DNA of 64,000 nt, from assembly GCF_902497745.1 (NCBI RefSeq), contig NZ_CABVHJ010000001.1, positions 248,001 to 312,000 on the forward strand, given 5' to 3'. The notes beneath the pieces were generated by a model. It searched no databases and was not told the DNA's origin. It saw only the letters and a list, made by a program, of their open reading frames with translations. This document shows positions 9,577 to 19,902 of this stretch, in pieces. The DNA comes from Pseudomonas fluorescens. Lineage in GTDB: Bacteria; Pseudomonadota; Gammaproteobacteria; Pseudomonadales; Pseudomonadaceae. A program made the position numbers and the translations under genes. How positions within the stretch are numbered: the first letter of the stretch is position 1; each line of letters opens with the position of its first letter.

Positions 9577-11586
9577 ATGTCCCGACTCAATCCCCGGCAG
9601 CAAGAAGCCGTGAACTACGTCGGCGGCCCTCTATTGGTGCTCGCCGGTGCTGGCTCCGGCAAGACCAGCGTGATCACGCGCAAAATCGCGCACCTGATCC
9701 AGAACTGCGGCATCCGCGCCCAGTACATCGTCGCCATGACCTTTACCAACAAGGCCGCGCGCGAGATGAAAGAACGGGTCGGCACCCTGTTGCGCGCCGG
9801 CGAAGGTCGCGGTCTGACCGTCTGCACCTTCCACAACCTCGGTCTGAACATCATCCGCAAGGAACACGTGCGGTTGGGCTACAAACCCGGTTTCTCGATT
9901 TTTGACGAGACCGATGTAAAAGCCCTGATGACCGACATCATGCAGAAGGAATATGCGGGCGACGACGGCGTCGACGAGATCAAGAACATGATCGGCGCCT
10001 GGAAAAACGACCTGATCCTGCCGCCTCAGGCGCTGGAGAACGCGCGTAATCCCAAGGAACAGACTGCCGCCATCGTCTACACCCACTATCAGCGCACGCT
10101 GAAAGCGTTCAACGCGGTGGACTTCGACGACCTGATCCTGCTGCCGGTAAAGCTTTTCGAAGAACACGCCGACATTCTCGAAAAGTGGCAGAACAAGGTG
10201 CGCTACCTGCTGGTCGACGAATACCAGGACACCAACGCCAGCCAATACCTGCTGGTAAAAATGCTCATCGGCAAGCGCAACCAGTTCACCGTGGTAGGCG
10301 ACGACGACCAGTCGATCTACGCCTGGCGCGGCGCGCGGCCGGAAAACCTGATGCTGCTCAAGGACGACTATCCGTCCTTGAAAGTGGTGATGCTCGAGCA
10401 GAACTACCGCTCGACGAGTCGCATCCTGCGCTGCGCCAACGTGCTGATCTCGAACAACCCGCACGAATTCGAAAAGCAACTGTGGAGTGAGATGGGCCAC
10501 GGCGACGAGATCCGCGTGATCCGCTGCCGTAACGAGGACGCCGAAGCCGAGCGCGTGGCCATGGAAATCCTCAGCCTGCACTTGCGCACCGACCGCCCCT
10601 ACAGCGATTTCGCCATCCTTTATCGCGGTAACTATCAGGCCAAGCTGATCGAGCTGAAGCTGCAGCACCATCAGGTGCCGTACCGCCTGAGCGGCGGCAA
10701 CAGCTTCTTCGGCCGTCAGGAGGTGAAAGACCTGATGGCCTACTTCCGCCTGATCGTGAATCCGGATGACGACAACGCCTTCCTGCGAGTGATCAACGTG
10801 CCGCGCCGGGAAATCGGCTCGACCACCCTGGAAAAACTCGGCAACTACGCCACCGAGCGCAAGATCTCGATGTACGCCGCCACCGACGAAATCGGTCTGG
10901 GCGAGCATCTGGATAGCCGCTTCACCGATCGCCTGGCGCGCTTCAAGCGTTTCATGGACAAAGTGCGCGAGCAGTGCGCCGGCGAAGACCCGATCTCGGC
11001 ACTGCGCAGCATGGTCATGGACATCGACTACGAGAACTGGCTGCGCACCAACAGCTCCAGCGACAAGGCTGCCGACTACCGGATGAGCAACGTCTGGTTC
11101 CTGATCGAGGCGTTGAAAAACACCCTCGAGAAGGACGAAGAAGGTGAGATGACCGTCGAGGACGCCATCGGCAAACTGGTCCTGCGCGACATGCTCGAAC
11201 GTCAGCAGGAAGAAGAGGATGGCGCCGAAGGCGTGCAGATGATGACGCTGCATGCGTCCAAGGGCCTGGAATTCCCCTACGTGTTCATCATGGGCATGGA
11301 AGAGGAAATCCTCCCGCACCGCTCCAGCATCGAAGCCGACACCATCGAAGAAGAACGCCGCCTGGCCTACGTGGGCATCACCCGCGCGCGCCAGACCCTG
11401 GCCTTCACCTTCGCCGCCAAGCGCAAGCAGTACGGCGAGATCATCGACTGCGCGCCGAGCCGCTTCCTCGATGAGCTGCCGCCGGACGATCTGGCCTGGG
11501 AAGGCAACGACGACACACCGACCGAAGTCAAAGCCGTGCGCGGCAACAACGCATTGGCCGATATACGCGCGATGTTAAAGCGCTAG
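9577..11586 (+). CDS. rep: ATP-dependent DNA helicase Rep
   Basis: A 669-residue UvrD/Rep superfamily 1A helicase. Motif I is AGAGSGKTSVITRK near residue 22; further motifs are MTFTNKAAREMKER, LLVDEYQDTN, GDDDQSIYAWRGA, LEQNYRSTSRILR and TLHASKGLEFPYVF with AYVGITRAR near the C-terminus. Length and the short C-terminal tail match Rep rather than UvrD. It is a 3'-5' helicase that clears proteins ahead of the replication fork. The gene stands alone and is followed after 57 bp by xpt on the same strand. Confidence 0.96.
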   Translation: MSRLNPRQQEAVNYVGGPLLVLAGAGSGKTSVITRKIAHLIQNCGIRAQYIVAMTFTNKAAREMKERVGTLLRAGEGRGLTVCTFHNLGLNIIRKEHVRLGYKPGFSIFDETDVKALMTDIMQKEYAGDDGVDEIKNMIGAWKNDLILPPQALENARNPKEQTAAIVYTHYQRTLKAFNAVDFDDLILLPVKLFEEHADILEKWQNKVRYLLVDEYQDTNASQYLLVKMLIGKRNQFTVVGDDDQSIYAWRGARPENLMLLKDDYPSLKVVMLEQNYRSTSRILRCANVLISNNPHEFEKQLWSEMGHGDEIRVIRCRNEDAEAERVAMEILSLHLRTDRPYSDFAILYRGNYQAKLIELKLQHHQVPYRLSGGNSFFGRQEVKDLMAYFRLIVNPDDDNAFLRVINVPRREIGSTTLEKLGNYATERKISMYAATDEIGLGEHLDSRFTDRLARFKRFMDKVREQCAGEDPISALRSMVMDIDYENWLRTNSSSDKAADYRMSNVWFLIEALKNTLEKDEEGEMTVEDAIGKLVLRDMLERQQEEEDGAEGVQMMTLHASKGLEFPYVFIMGMEEEILPHRSSIEADTIEEERRLAYVGITRARQTLAFTFAAKRKQYGEIIDCAPSRFLDELPPDDLAWEGNDDTPTEVKAVRGNNALADIRAMLKR

Positions 11587-11592
11587 AATTGA

Positions 11593-12216
<624 letters not shown>

Positions 12217-12237
12217 ACCAGCCGCACCGCAGCCCCC

Positions 12238-12330
12238 CTGTAGGAGTGAGCCTGCTCGCGAATGCTTAGGGTCAGTCGACATCTTGGTTGACTGATACAC
12301 CGCTTTCGCGAGCAGGCTCGCTCCCACAGT
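12238..12330. repeat. REP inverted pair (REPIN)
   Basis: Arms CTGTAGGAGTGAGCCTGCTCG and, inverted, TTTCGCGAGCAGGCTCGCTC bracket about 45 bp between the convergent xpt and CoA-transferase genes. Confidence 0.88.
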
Positions 12331-12348
12331 GGGTTTTTCGGTGGGCAG

Positions 12349-14271
12349 TTACTGCGCGGTGCCTTTCAAACCCGTGAGGAGCAGGCGTTGGAAGAGGTCT
12401 TCTTTCAGGCCTTCCGGGTTTGTGAGTTGCATGCGTTCGAGGTGTTCGGGGTAGAGCGATGCTTCGGGGGCGTCGAGGGCGGCTTTGCCGAGTTCGAGGA
12501 TTTCGGTGAGTTTGAATTTGCTTTTTAGCCAGTTCAGCGCACGCAATAGATCCCGTTCGATCGCGGTGAAATCACAGCCCAGCGGATATTCCGGAAACAG
12601 GTTCGGATGCCGTGCGGCGATCGCCTGCAAACGTTGCGGTGTGTTATCGGCGAAGCGTGGGTCGAGGCGGAAATCCTTCGGCAGCTTGCCGACTTTTTGC
12701 GCTTGCTCGATCAAACCCTGCTGGAAGCGAGAGTCACTGATATTCAGCAATGACTCGATCACCACAGCGTCGGATTTTCCGCGCAGATCGGCGATGCCGT
12801 ATTCGGTCACGACGATGTCGCGCAGGTGCCGCGGGATCGTGCAGTGGCCGTATTCCCAGACGATGTTGGAACTGACGTCGCCACCGGACTCACGCCAACT
12901 GCGCAGAATCAGAATCGAGCGGGCATCGTGCAACGCATGCCCCTGCGCCACGAAGTTGTATTGCCCGCCGACACCGCTGAGTACCCGCCCGTCTTCGAGC
13001 TGATCCGCCACACCTGCACCCAGCAACGTCATGGTGAACACGGTGTTGATGAAGCGCGCATCGAGGCGTTGCAAGCGCTTGAGTTCTTCCTGCCCGTAGA
13101 GCTCGTTGATATAGCTGATGCGGGTCATGTTGAATTCGAGGCGTTTGCTCTGCGGTAACTCACGCAGGCGCTCGTAGAAACTGCGCGGGCCGAGGAAGAA
13201 TCCGCCGTGCACCGAGATGCCATCGGTTTGCGCCGCCTCGTCGAGAGTGCCGGCGTTGGCCTGTTCCTGAGTCTGCACGTCGGGATAGACCTTGCGCCGG
13301 ATGATCCCGGCATCCGCCAGCACCAGCAGGCCGTTGACGAACATTTCGCTGCAGCCGTAAAGACCTTTGGCGAATGGCCCCGTGCCGCCCTCGCGCTCGA
13401 TCAATTGCGCCCACTGGCTGAGGTTGATGTCGTCGAGCAATGCCCTATAACCGGTGTTATCCGCCTGACGCGCCAGCAATGCGGCGGTCAACGCGTCGCC
13501 CATCGAACCGATGCCGATCTGCAACGTACCGCCGTCGCGCACCAGCGTACTGGCGTGCAAACCAATGAAGTGGTCCTGAAAGCCCACCGGCATGTTCGGC
13601 GTGGAGAACAGCGTGCTGCTGTCCTTGGCGTCGATCAGCAGGTCGAAGGTGTCGATATCGACTTCTGCATCGCCGGGCATGTACGGCAGATCGGTGTGGA
13701 CCTGACCGACCAGCAAAATAGTCTCCCCGGCTTCGCGACGTTTGGCGATCATCGGCAACAGGTCGAGGGTGATGTCCGGGTTGCAGCTCAGGCTCAGGCG
13801 ATCCGGATGTTCGCTGCTGCTGGCGAGCAATTGCGCCACCAGGTTCAGGCCGGCGGCGTTGATGTCGCGGGCGGCGTGGCTGTAGTTGCTGCTGACGTAA
13901 TCCTGCTGGGCCGGGGCGCTGTTGAGCAGGCTGCCGGGCTGCATGAAGAACTGTTCGATGCGGATATTGGCGGGCAGGCTGTCGCGGTGCAGGTCGGCGA
14001 GGAAATCGAATTCCGGGTAATCACCGAAGACGCGCTCGACGAAGGGTTCGATAAAGCGCTTCTGCAAGCCATCACCCAATGCCGGGCGGCCGAGGCACAG
14101 GGCGGTGTAGATCGTCAGCTGCCGCTCGGGCAGGCTTTTGATCCGCCGGTACAGCGCGTTGACGAAGTGATTAGGCTTGCCCAGGCCCAGCGGCATGCCC
14201 ATGTGGATGTGCGCCGGCAAGCGTGCCAGCACGTCGTCCACTGCCTGTTCGATCGAACACAACTGCACCAT
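12349..14271 (-). CDS. Acetyl-CoA hydrolase/transferase family protein
   Basis: A 640-residue protein of the acetyl-CoA hydrolase / 4-hydroxybutyrate CoA-transferase superfamily. The C-terminal half has the family hallmarks GVGGQYNFV, ILILRS, SSNIVWEYG and TEYGIADLRGKSD, the latter region including the CoA-binding glycine-rich loops. It is longer than the ~430-500 residue norm; the extra sequence lies partly at the N-terminus and in a ~100-residue C-terminal extension. AGGAGG precedes the ATG at 14271. The acyl donor and acceptor cannot be told from the sequence. Confidence 0.85.
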   Translation of the reverse strand: MVQLCSIEQAVDDVLARLPAHIHMGMPLGLGKPNHFVNALYRRIKSLPERQLTIYTALCLGRPALGDGLQKRFIEPFVERVFGDYPEFDFLADLHRDSLPANIRIEQFFMQPGSLLNSAPAQQDYVSSNYSHAARDINAAGLNLVAQLLASSSEHPDRLSLSCNPDITLDLLPMIAKRREAGETILLVGQVHTDLPYMPGDAEVDIDTFDLLIDAKDSSTLFSTPNMPVGFQDHFIGLHASTLVRDGGTLQIGIGSMGDALTAALLARQADNTGYRALLDDINLSQWAQLIEREGGTGPFAKGLYGCSEMFVNGLLVLADAGIIRRKVYPDVQTQEQANAGTLDEAAQTDGISVHGGFFLGPRSFYERLRELPQSKRLEFNMTRISYINELYGQEELKRLQRLDARFINTVFTMTLLGAGVADQLEDGRVLSGVGGQYNFVAQGHALHDARSILILRSWRESGGDVSSNIVWEYGHCTIPRHLRDIVVTEYGIADLRGKSDAVVIESLLNISDSRFQQGLIEQAQKVGKLPKDFRLDPRFADNTPQRLQAIAARHPNLFPEYPLGCDFTAIERDLLRALNWLKSKFKLTEILELGKAALDAPEASLYPEHLERMQLTNPEGLKEDLFQRLLLTGLKGTAQ

Positions 14272-14396
14272 CTGAAGCCTCCTGCCCGTTCCGTGAATAG
14301 GGGTAGACCGAGATTGCCTTGAGTTTGCTGCAAAGAACAGCCCAAAGTCCTGGACGATTGTCGGCCACAGGGGTTGTTTATGGCTGGAGATCGCTT

Positions 14397-14574
14397 GCCC
14401 TCACCCTAGCCCTCTCCCAGAGGTAGAGGGGACTGATCGGGGGATATTGGGGAGGTACGCCGACTTGAAATAGCTTTGCGGAATCCATAATCGCTAAGGT
14501 CTTTCAGGTCGATGTATAACGCCAGACAACTCGGTCTGCCCCCTCTCCCTCCGGGAGAGGGCTGGGGTGAGGGG
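14397..14574. repeat. Inverted repeat pair of the CCCTCTCCC/GGGAGAGGG type
   Basis: CCTCACCCTAGCCCTCTCCC at about 14398 and GGGAGAGGGCTGGGGTGAGG at about 14553 are near-perfect inverse copies about 135 bp apart. They fill most of the 364 bp gap between the CoA-transferase and cytochrome genes. This is a common intergenic repeat type in Pseudomonas; no gene was seen in the gap. Confidence 0.75.
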
Positions 14575-14592
14575 TTCTTGAATCGCGCCCAC

Positions 14593-14620
14593 AAAAAAAC
14601 CGTCCGAAGACGGCTTTTTT
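14593..14620 (-). terminator. Rho-independent terminator of the cytochrome gene
   Basis: Stem CCGTC/GACGG with loop CGAA, flanked by A7 and T6, 16 bases beyond the cytochrome stop at 14636. Confidence 0.85.
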
Positions 14621-14635
14621 CGTCAGATGCACGCC

Positions 14636-15064
14636 TTATTTCAAGCCGGACATCTTCTGTATCGCGCCCTTCAGCTCGTCGTCCGAGCAATCCGCGCAGG
14701 TGCCTTTCGGAGGCATCGCGTTCAGGCCGGTGATTGCTTTAGCCAGCAGACCATCAATGCCGCCTTGTTCTTTGGCGCGCTTACCCCAAGCATCGCCATC
14801 ACCGATTTTCGGCGCACCCAACAACCCGCTACCGTGGCAAGCGTTGCAGTGCTTGGCAATCACGTCATCAGGGGACTTCGCCCCGCCACCGCCGCCAGCG
14901 GAAGCGGCAACTTCCATCCCTTTGCATTCCTGCCCTTGCACACACACCTGGCCGACCGGCTCGAGGCGTTTGGCAATGTCATCATTCGTCGCAGCTTGAG
15001 CGCTGACAGCCCAGAGGGCCAATACGGTTGCTGGTGCAGCCAGCATTTTCATAATTAGATTCAC
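14636..15064 (-). CDS. Periplasmic c5-type monoheme cytochrome
   Basis: A 142-residue exported protein: signal peptide ending AVSAQA, a short segment with two cysteines (VCVQGQECKG), a glycine-rich linker GGGGGAKSP, then a class I cytochrome c domain. The heme site is CNACH and the distal Met sits in NAMPPKGTCADCS. The CADC pair near the ligand Met is typical of cytochrome c5. It should shuttle electrons in the periplasm. The GTG at 15064 has GAGGG seven bases upstream; an internal ATG at 15052 is the alternative start. Confidence 0.88.
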   Translation of the reverse strand: MNLIMKMLAAPATVLALWAVSAQAATNDDIAKRLEPVGQVCVQGQECKGMEVAASAGGGGGAKSPDDVIAKHCNACHGSGLLGAPKIGDGDAWGKRAKEQGGIDGLLAKAITGLNAMPPKGTCADCSDDELKGAIQKMSGLK

Positions 15065-15233
15065 GCGTTCACCCTCAATGGTGGCTATTCACGCCTGCGG
15101 CCACGGTTCGCAGGCGGGCGGAAGTATAGCGGGTAGCCCGTCACACTGAAACAACCCCATAGTCGAAGGGGTTATACCGCACGGTAGAAAAACTCTCCGG
15201 GTGCCTTTGCCGTAATGGCCTGGCGCCTCTTTG

Positions 15234-15782
15234 TTAAAAATTCGCCGGCGTGGCTGCGCTGATTAGTCGCGCAGGCGCGTCGAACGGATTACGGAAACGA
15301 TGCGGCTTGGTACTTTCAAAATAGTAGCTGTCGCCGGCTTCGAGAATAAAAGTTTCCAGACCCACCACCAGTTCCAGACGACCTTCCACCAGAATCCCGG
15401 TTTCCTCGCCTTCATGGGTGAGCATTTCTTCGCCGGTGTCGGCGCCTGGCGGGTAGATTTCATTGAGGAAGGCGATGGCGCGACTGGGGTGCGCGCGGCC
15501 GACGAGTTTCATGGTCACGGCGCCGTCGGAAATGTCGATCAGCTCGTTGGCCTTGTAGACGATCTGGGTCGGGACTTCCTGCAGGATTTCTTCGGAAAAG
15601 AACTCGACCATGGACATGGGAATGCCGCCAAGCACCTTCCTCAGCGAACTGATCGAAGGGCTGACGCTGTTCTTTTCGATCATCGAAATGGTGCTGTTGG
15701 TGACGCCCGCGCGTTTGGCGAGTTCACGCTGGGAAAGCCCTTTGAGCTTGCGGATCGATTGCAGTCGTTCACCGACGTCCAA
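15234..15782 (-). CDS. pauR: XRE-cupin transcriptional regulator, PauR-like
   Basis: A 182-residue regulator with an N-terminal Cro/C1 helix-turn-helix (RLQSIRKLKGLSQRELAKRA, residues ~6-60) and a C-terminal cupin (~105-180, with EGEETGILVEGRLEL and DSYYF). This layout is that of PuuR/PauR, repressors of polyamine catabolism that respond to gamma-glutamylated polyamines. In P. aeruginosa pauR also neighbours dadX, and pauB-like and pauC-like genes occur at 19903 and 27744. The start is a TTG at 15782 with AGGAGG eight bases upstream. The gene name rests on architecture and context. Confidence 0.8.
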   Translation of the reverse strand: MDVGERLQSIRKLKGLSQRELAKRAGVTNSTISMIEKNSVSPSISSLRKVLGGIPMSMVEFFSEEILQEVPTQIVYKANELIDISDGAVTMKLVGRAHPSRAIAFLNEIYPPGADTGEEMLTHEGEETGILVEGRLELVVGLETFILEAGDSYYFESTKPHRFRNPFDAPARLISAATPANF

Positions 15783-15870
15783 GGCGGGAGCCTCCTGATG
15801 TTGTAAGAATATTGAGCGTTATCATGGCGACAGCGTTCAGTATTTACAACACTTGGCCCCCGCAGCGGCG

Positions 15871-16944
15871 TCAACCCTCGGAATAGAGCCTTGGCACCCG
15901 ACGCAGGTTGCAGAAGATCTGGTACGGGATGGTGTCGGCCCACTGCGCCACTTCGCTGGCGAGGATGTTTTTGCCCCACAATTCGACGGTCGAACCGAGG
16001 TCGGCTTCCGGCACATCGGTCAGATCGATGCAGAGCATGTCCATCGACACGCGACCGAGAATGCGGCTGCGCTTGCCAGCCACCAAAACCGGCGTGCCGG
16101 TCGGCGCCTGACGCGGATAGCCATCGGCGTAACCCATGGCGACCACGCCGATGCGCATTGGCTTGTCAGTGATGAATTTGGCGCCGTAGCCTACGGGCTC
16201 GCCAGCCGGCAGTTCACGCACGCTGATGACTTTCGATTCCAAGGTCATTACCGGTTGCAGGCGATCAGCCACGGCGTTGGCCTCTTCGAACGGGGTCGCG
16301 CCGTAAAGCATGATGCCCGGGCGCACCCAGTCACTGTGAATCTTGGGCCAACCGAGCACGGCCGGCGAGTTGCGCAGGCTGACTTCAGCGGCCAGACCCT
16401 GACGCGCCGCTTCAAACACCGCGACTTGCTCGGTGCTGCTCTGCGCATGCAGTTCATCAGCACGGGCGAAGTGGCTCATCAGGACGATTTTCGCGACTTT
16501 GCCGCTGGCCAGCAGCCGCTGATAGGCCGCTGGGTAGTCCTTTGGATGCAGGCCAACTCGGTGCATGCCGGAATCAAGCTTCAGCCAAACAGTAATCGGC
16601 TTGCTTAGCGTTGCCTGCTCGATCGCTTCGAGCTGCCAAAGCGAATGCACCACGGTCCAGAAATCATGCTCGACGATCAACGCCAGCTCATCGGCCTCGA
16701 AGATCCCTTCAAGCAACAACACCGGCGCACGAATGCCGGCAGCGCGCAGCTCCAAAGCCTCCTCGATGCAGGCAACGGCAAACCCGTCGGCCTCGGCTTC
16801 CAGCGCCTGCGCGCAACGCACCGCGCCATGGCCGTAGGCATCGGCCTTGATCACCGCAAGCGCCTTGGCGCCGGTGACTTCGCGGGCAATTCGGTAGTTG
16901 TGGCGCAGGGCTTCCAGGTCGATCAGGGCACGGGCAGGACGCAT
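15871..16944 (-). CDS. dadX: Catabolic alanine racemase, PLP-dependent
   Basis: A 357-residue fold-type III PLP enzyme. The PLP lysine lies in [11 protein letters not shown] (~residue 33) and the C-terminal domain contains the catalytic-tyrosine region PVGYGAKF plus [10 protein letters not shown]. It interconverts L- and D-alanine, supplying D-alanine to DadA. The gene lies downstream of dadA and a RidA-like gene on the same strand, about 95 bp after the latter, so it is probably co-transcribed. Its context marks it as DadX rather than the biosynthetic Alr. Confidence 0.93.
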   Translation of the reverse strand: MRPARALIDLEALRHNYRIAREVTGAKALAVIKADAYGHGAVRCAQALEAEADGFAVACIEEALELRAAGIRAPVLLLEGIFEADELALIVEHDFWTVVHSLWQLEAIEQATLSKPITVWLKLDSGMHRVGLHPKDYPAAYQRLLASGKVAKIVLMSHFARADELHAQSSTEQVAVFEAARQGLAAEVSLRNSPAVLGWPKIHSDWVRPGIMLYGATPFEEANAVADRLQPVMTLESKVISVRELPAGEPVGYGAKFITDKPMRIGVVAMGYADGYPRQAPTGTPVLVAGKRSRILGRVSMDMLCIDLTDVPEADLGSTVELWGKNILASEVAQWADTIPYQIFCNLRRVPRLYSEG

Positions 16945-17038
16945 GGCGGCAGACTTCTAGGCGGTCAGGGGAATAAAAACCGGCGCCGACTGACGACGTG
17001 GACCGCCAACAGCGCCGGGAGAGGGATCTTTACAACGG

Positions 17039-17392
17039 TTACGGCAGCGCGGCGACGATAGAGATCTCGACGAGGATGCTCGGCTTGGCCATTTTCGCTT
17101 CGACGGTGGCACGGGCCGGGGCAGCGCCTTTTGGCAGCCACTGGTCCCACACCGAGTTCATCCCGGCAAAGTGCGCCTCGATGTCGTTCAGGTAAATCGT
17201 CGCCGACAGCAGGTGTTGTTTGTCGGTGCCGGCCAGATCGAGCAAACGCTCGATATTGGCAAGGACTTCGCGAGTCTGCTGTTCAATTCCGCTGTCAAAG
17301 TCGTCGCCGACCTGCCCCGCCAGATACACGGTGCCATTGTGGCTGACGATCTGACTCATGCGCTCATTGGTGAGCTGGCGCTGGATTGCCAT
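17039..17392 (-). CDS. RidA-family protein of the dad operon
   Basis: A 117-residue YjgF/RidA-family protein ([32 protein letters not shown], the C-terminal [19 protein letters not shown]). The start at 17392 lies inside the last codons of dadA, so the genes overlap by 29 bp and are probably translationally coupled. RidA enzymes hydrolyse reactive enamine/imine intermediates. Next to a D-amino-acid dehydrogenase, which makes imino acids, such a job fits, but this is inference. It is a different subfamily from the RidA at 45041. Confidence 0.88.
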   Translation of the reverse strand: MAIQRQLTNERMSQIVSHNGTVYLAGQVGDDFDSGIEQQTREVLANIERLLDLAGTDKQHLLSATIYLNDIEAHFAGMNSVWDQWLPKGAAPARATVEAKMAKPSILVEISIVAALP

Positions 17393-18668
17393 GTTTTGCG
17401 GACTCCTGAATTTTGTTGCCGTAACGGGAAATATCGAGGCCTTCGGCGCTGATCTGCGGCTTTTTCTTCGCCATCAGATCGGCCAGCAAACGACCGGAAC
17501 CGCACGCCATGGTCCAACCGAGCGTGCCGTGACCGGTGTTGAGGAACAGGTTCTTGAACGGCGTGGCACCGACGATCGGCGTGCCGTCCGGGGTGGTCGG
17601 ACGCAGACCGGTCCAGAAACTCGCCTCGGCCAGATTACCGCCCTGAGGATAAAGGTCGTTGACGATCATCTCCAGGGTTTCGCGGCGACGCGGGTTCAGC
17701 GACAGGTCAAAACCGGCGATCTCGGCCATGCCGCCAACGCGGATGCGGTTGTCGAACCGGGTGATCGCGACCTTGTAGGTCTCATCGAGAATGGTCGAGG
17801 TCGGGGCCATCGCCGGGTTGGTGATCGGCACGGTCAGCGAGTAACCCTTGAGCGGATACACCGGGGCTTTGATGCCCAGCGGCTTGAGCAGTTGCGGCGA
17901 GTAGCTGCCGAGCGCCAGCACGTAGCGGTCGGCGGTTTCCAGCTTGCCGTCGATCCACACGCCGTTGATGCGATCACCGGCGTAGTCGAGTTTCTGAATG
18001 TCCTGACCGAAGCGGAATTCCACACCCAGTTTCACCGCCATTTCGGCGAGACGGGTAGTGAACATCTGGCAGTCGCCAGTCTGGTCGTTCGGCAGGCGCA
18101 GGGCACCGGCGAGGATGTCAGTGACACCCGCCAGCGCCGGCTCGACGCGGGCAATGCCGGCGCGGTCGAGTACTTCAAACGGCACGCCGGATTCTTTCAG
18201 CACGGCGATGTCTTTGGCGGCGCCATCAAGCTGCGCCTGAGTGCGGAACAGCTGAGTCGTGCCGAGACTACGGCCTTCGTAAGCGATGCCGGTTTCGGCG
18301 CGCAGTTCATCGAGGCAGTCGCGGCTGTACTCGGACAGACGCACCATGCGCTCCTTGTTCACCGCGTAACGATTGGCGGTGCAGTTGCGCAGCATCTGCG
18401 CCATCCACAGGTACTGGTCGATGTCAGCGGTGGCCTTGATCGCGAGAGGGGCGTGGCGTTGCAGCAACCACTTGATCGCCTTCAGCGGCACGCCCGGCGC
18501 GGCCCACGGCGAGGCATAGCCCGGCGAGACCTGGCCGGCGTTGGCGAAACTGGTCTCCATGGCCGCAGCCGGCTGCCGGTCGACCACCACCACTTCAAAC
18601 CCGGCACGGGCCAGATAGTAAGCACTGGCGGTACCGATGACGCCGCTACCCAAGACCATTACGCGCAT
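17364..18668 (-). CDS. dadA: D-amino-acid dehydrogenase small subunit
   Basis: A 434-residue FAD protein beginning [20 protein letters not shown], the dinucleotide-binding GxGxxG fold, and ending with [14 protein letters not shown], the C-terminal FAD signature. The start at 18668 gives the usual DadA N-terminus; the frame stays open five codons further. DadA oxidises D-alanine and other D-amino acids to 2-oxo acids and ammonia, passing electrons to the respiratory chain. It heads dadA-ridA-dadX and is divergent from lrp, its likely activator. Confidence 0.95.
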   Translation of the reverse strand: MRVMVLGSGVIGTASAYYLARAGFEVVVVDRQPAAAMETSFANAGQVSPGYASPWAAPGVPLKAIKWLLQRHAPLAIKATADIDQYLWMAQMLRNCTANRYAVNKERMVRLSEYSRDCLDELRAETGIAYEGRSLGTTQLFRTQAQLDGAAKDIAVLKESGVPFEVLDRAGIARVEPALAGVTDILAGALRLPNDQTGDCQMFTTRLAEMAVKLGVEFRFGQDIQKLDYAGDRINGVWIDGKLETADRYVLALGSYSPQLLKPLGIKAPVYPLKGYSLTVPITNPAMAPTSTILDETYKVAITRFDNRIRVGGMAEIAGFDLSLNPRRRETLEMIVNDLYPQGGNLAEASFWTGLRPTTPDGTPIVGATPFKNLFLNTGHGTLGWTMACGSGRLLADLMAKKKPQISAEGLDISRYGNKIQESAKHGNPAPAHQ

Positions 18669-18757
18669 TTTTGTATCCCTCATCGCGGCAGGGCCGCGTA
18701 CGTCTGTTGTTAGAGCAGTGATGCGCGCAGTGTAAAAAAGAAATGCCAGTGCTTTTC

Positions 18758-18786
18758 ACTATATAAGCGCCTATATTTGGCGACAA
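18758..18786 (-). promoter_or_regulatory. Candidate sigma-70 promoter of the dadA operon
   Basis: On the minus strand TTGTCG and TATAGT are 17 bp apart, predicting a start near 18751 and a leader of about 83 bases before dadA. The region is AT-rich, as expected for an Lrp-controlled divergent promoter. Confidence 0.5.
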
Positions 18787-18824
18787 TTCTCGGCAAAAAC
18801 CCTTTTCACGGAGGCGCATCCCCT

Positions 18825-19313
18825 ATGCGTACCAACACTCAGACCAAACGTGAGCTGGACAAGATCGACCGCAACATCTTGCGGATCCTGCAGGCGGACG
18901 GGCGGATTTCCTTTACCGAACTAGGCGAAAAGGTCGGCCTCTCCACCACGCCGTGCACCGAGCGGGTGCGGCGTCTGGAGCGCGAAGGAATCATCATGGG
19001 CTACAACGCCCGGCTGAATCCGCAGCATTTGAAGGGTAGCTTGCTGGTGTTCGTCGAGATCAGCCTCGACTACAAATCCGGCGACACTTTCGAGGAGTTC
19101 CGCCGCGCAGTGCTGAAATTGCCGCACGTGCTGGAGTGCCATTTGGTGTCAGGGGATTTCGACTATCTGGTGAAGGCGCGGATTTCCGAGATGGCCTCGT
19201 ACCGCAAGCTGCTCGGAGACATTCTGCTGAAGCTGCCGCATGTGCGCGAGTCGAAGAGTTATATCGTAATGGAAGAGGTGAAGGAGAGCCTGAGCCTGCC
19301 GATTCCGGATTGA
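18825..19313 (+). CDS. lrp: Lrp/AsnC-family regulator (DadR-type)
   Basis: A 162-residue Lrp: N-terminal helix-turn-helix (LDKIDRNILRILQADGRISF, then STTPCTERVRRLEREGII) and a C-terminal RAM ligand-binding domain. The start at 18825 has GGAGG about nine bases upstream and gives the standard length; the frame is open 16 codons upstream. It is divergent from dadA. In P. aeruginosa the Lrp here (also called DadR) activates dadAX in response to alanine; the same role is inferred. Confidence 0.93.
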   Translation: MRTNTQTKRELDKIDRNILRILQADGRISFTELGEKVGLSTTPCTERVRRLEREGIIMGYNARLNPQHLKGSLLVFVEISLDYKSGDTFEEFRRAVLKLPHVLECHLVSGDFDYLVKARISEMASYRKLLGDILLKLPHVRESKSYIVMEEVKESLSLPIPD

Positions 19314-19324
19314 GGTTCTGAAGA

Positions 19325-19402
19325 TCAAAAGATCGCAGCCTTCGGCAGCTCCTACATGGGAATGCATTTCTCTGTAGGAGCTGCCGAAGGCTGCGATCTT
19401 TT
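19325..19402. repeat. Second-family REP inverted pair (GATCGCAGCCTTCGGCAGCTCC type)
   Basis: AAAAGATCGCAGCCTTCGGC and its inverse GCCGAAGGCTGCGATCTTTT face each other between the convergent lrp and YkgJ genes. The long perfect arms with a terminal T run may also terminate transcription. Confidence 0.88.
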
Positions 19403-19754
19403 AGACCAACACCTGCCGATTCGCCGCCATGTACTCGAAGATCTGCTTCTCGACACGCGGATGAATCAGCTCCACCGGCCGCCGCTCATTCGGGCAAGGC
19501 AAGGTTTTGGTCGTGCCAAACAACCGGCAAATCAGCGGCCGCTCCTCATACACCGTGCAGCCATTCGGTCCCAGGTGCACACAGTTCAACTCTTCCATCG
19601 CCGCATCCTGCTCGGCACGAGTCTTGCGCGGCAGGCGGGACATTTCTTCCGGCGAGGTGGTTACCGGACCGCAGCAATCGTGGCAGCCGGGCACGCACTC
19701 GAACGAGGGTATCTGCTGGCGCAAGGTGCGGATTTTCTGGCTGTTGCAGCTCAT
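19401..19754 (-). CDS. YkgJ-family cysteine cluster protein
   Basis: A 117-residue protein with a CxxxCxxCC cluster (CVPGCHDCCG) near residue 20 and further cysteines (ELNCVHLGPNGC, PLICRLFG). This is the YkgJ/UPF0153 family, presumed to bind zinc or an Fe-S centre; its function is unknown. The start MSCNSQKIRTLRQQIP at 19754 matches the family's usual N-terminus, although no strong ribosome-binding site precedes it. The last codons touch the REP pair. Confidence 0.85.
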   Translation of the reverse strand: MSCNSQKIRTLRQQIPSFECVPGCHDCCGPVTTSPEEMSRLPRKTRAEQDAAMEELNCVHLGPNGCTVYEERPLICRLFGTTKTLPCPNERRPVELIHPRVEKQIFEYMAANRQVLV

Positions 19755-19902
19755 TGCAGCGCTGACCGAGGAGGAATAGGCGGCAATTGTGCCGCAAAAG
19801 CCCTGATCCAGACACCGCAGGCCGACCAATGTTGCCCACGTTCGGGCGTGCGGCTTATGCTCCGTCAAATTTTCTCGACACCTTAGCCGTTGGATGACGC
19901 CC

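Noticed and set aside
9631..11319. A 562-codon minus-strand frame
   Set aside because: Antisense shadow of rep, which has all helicase motifs.
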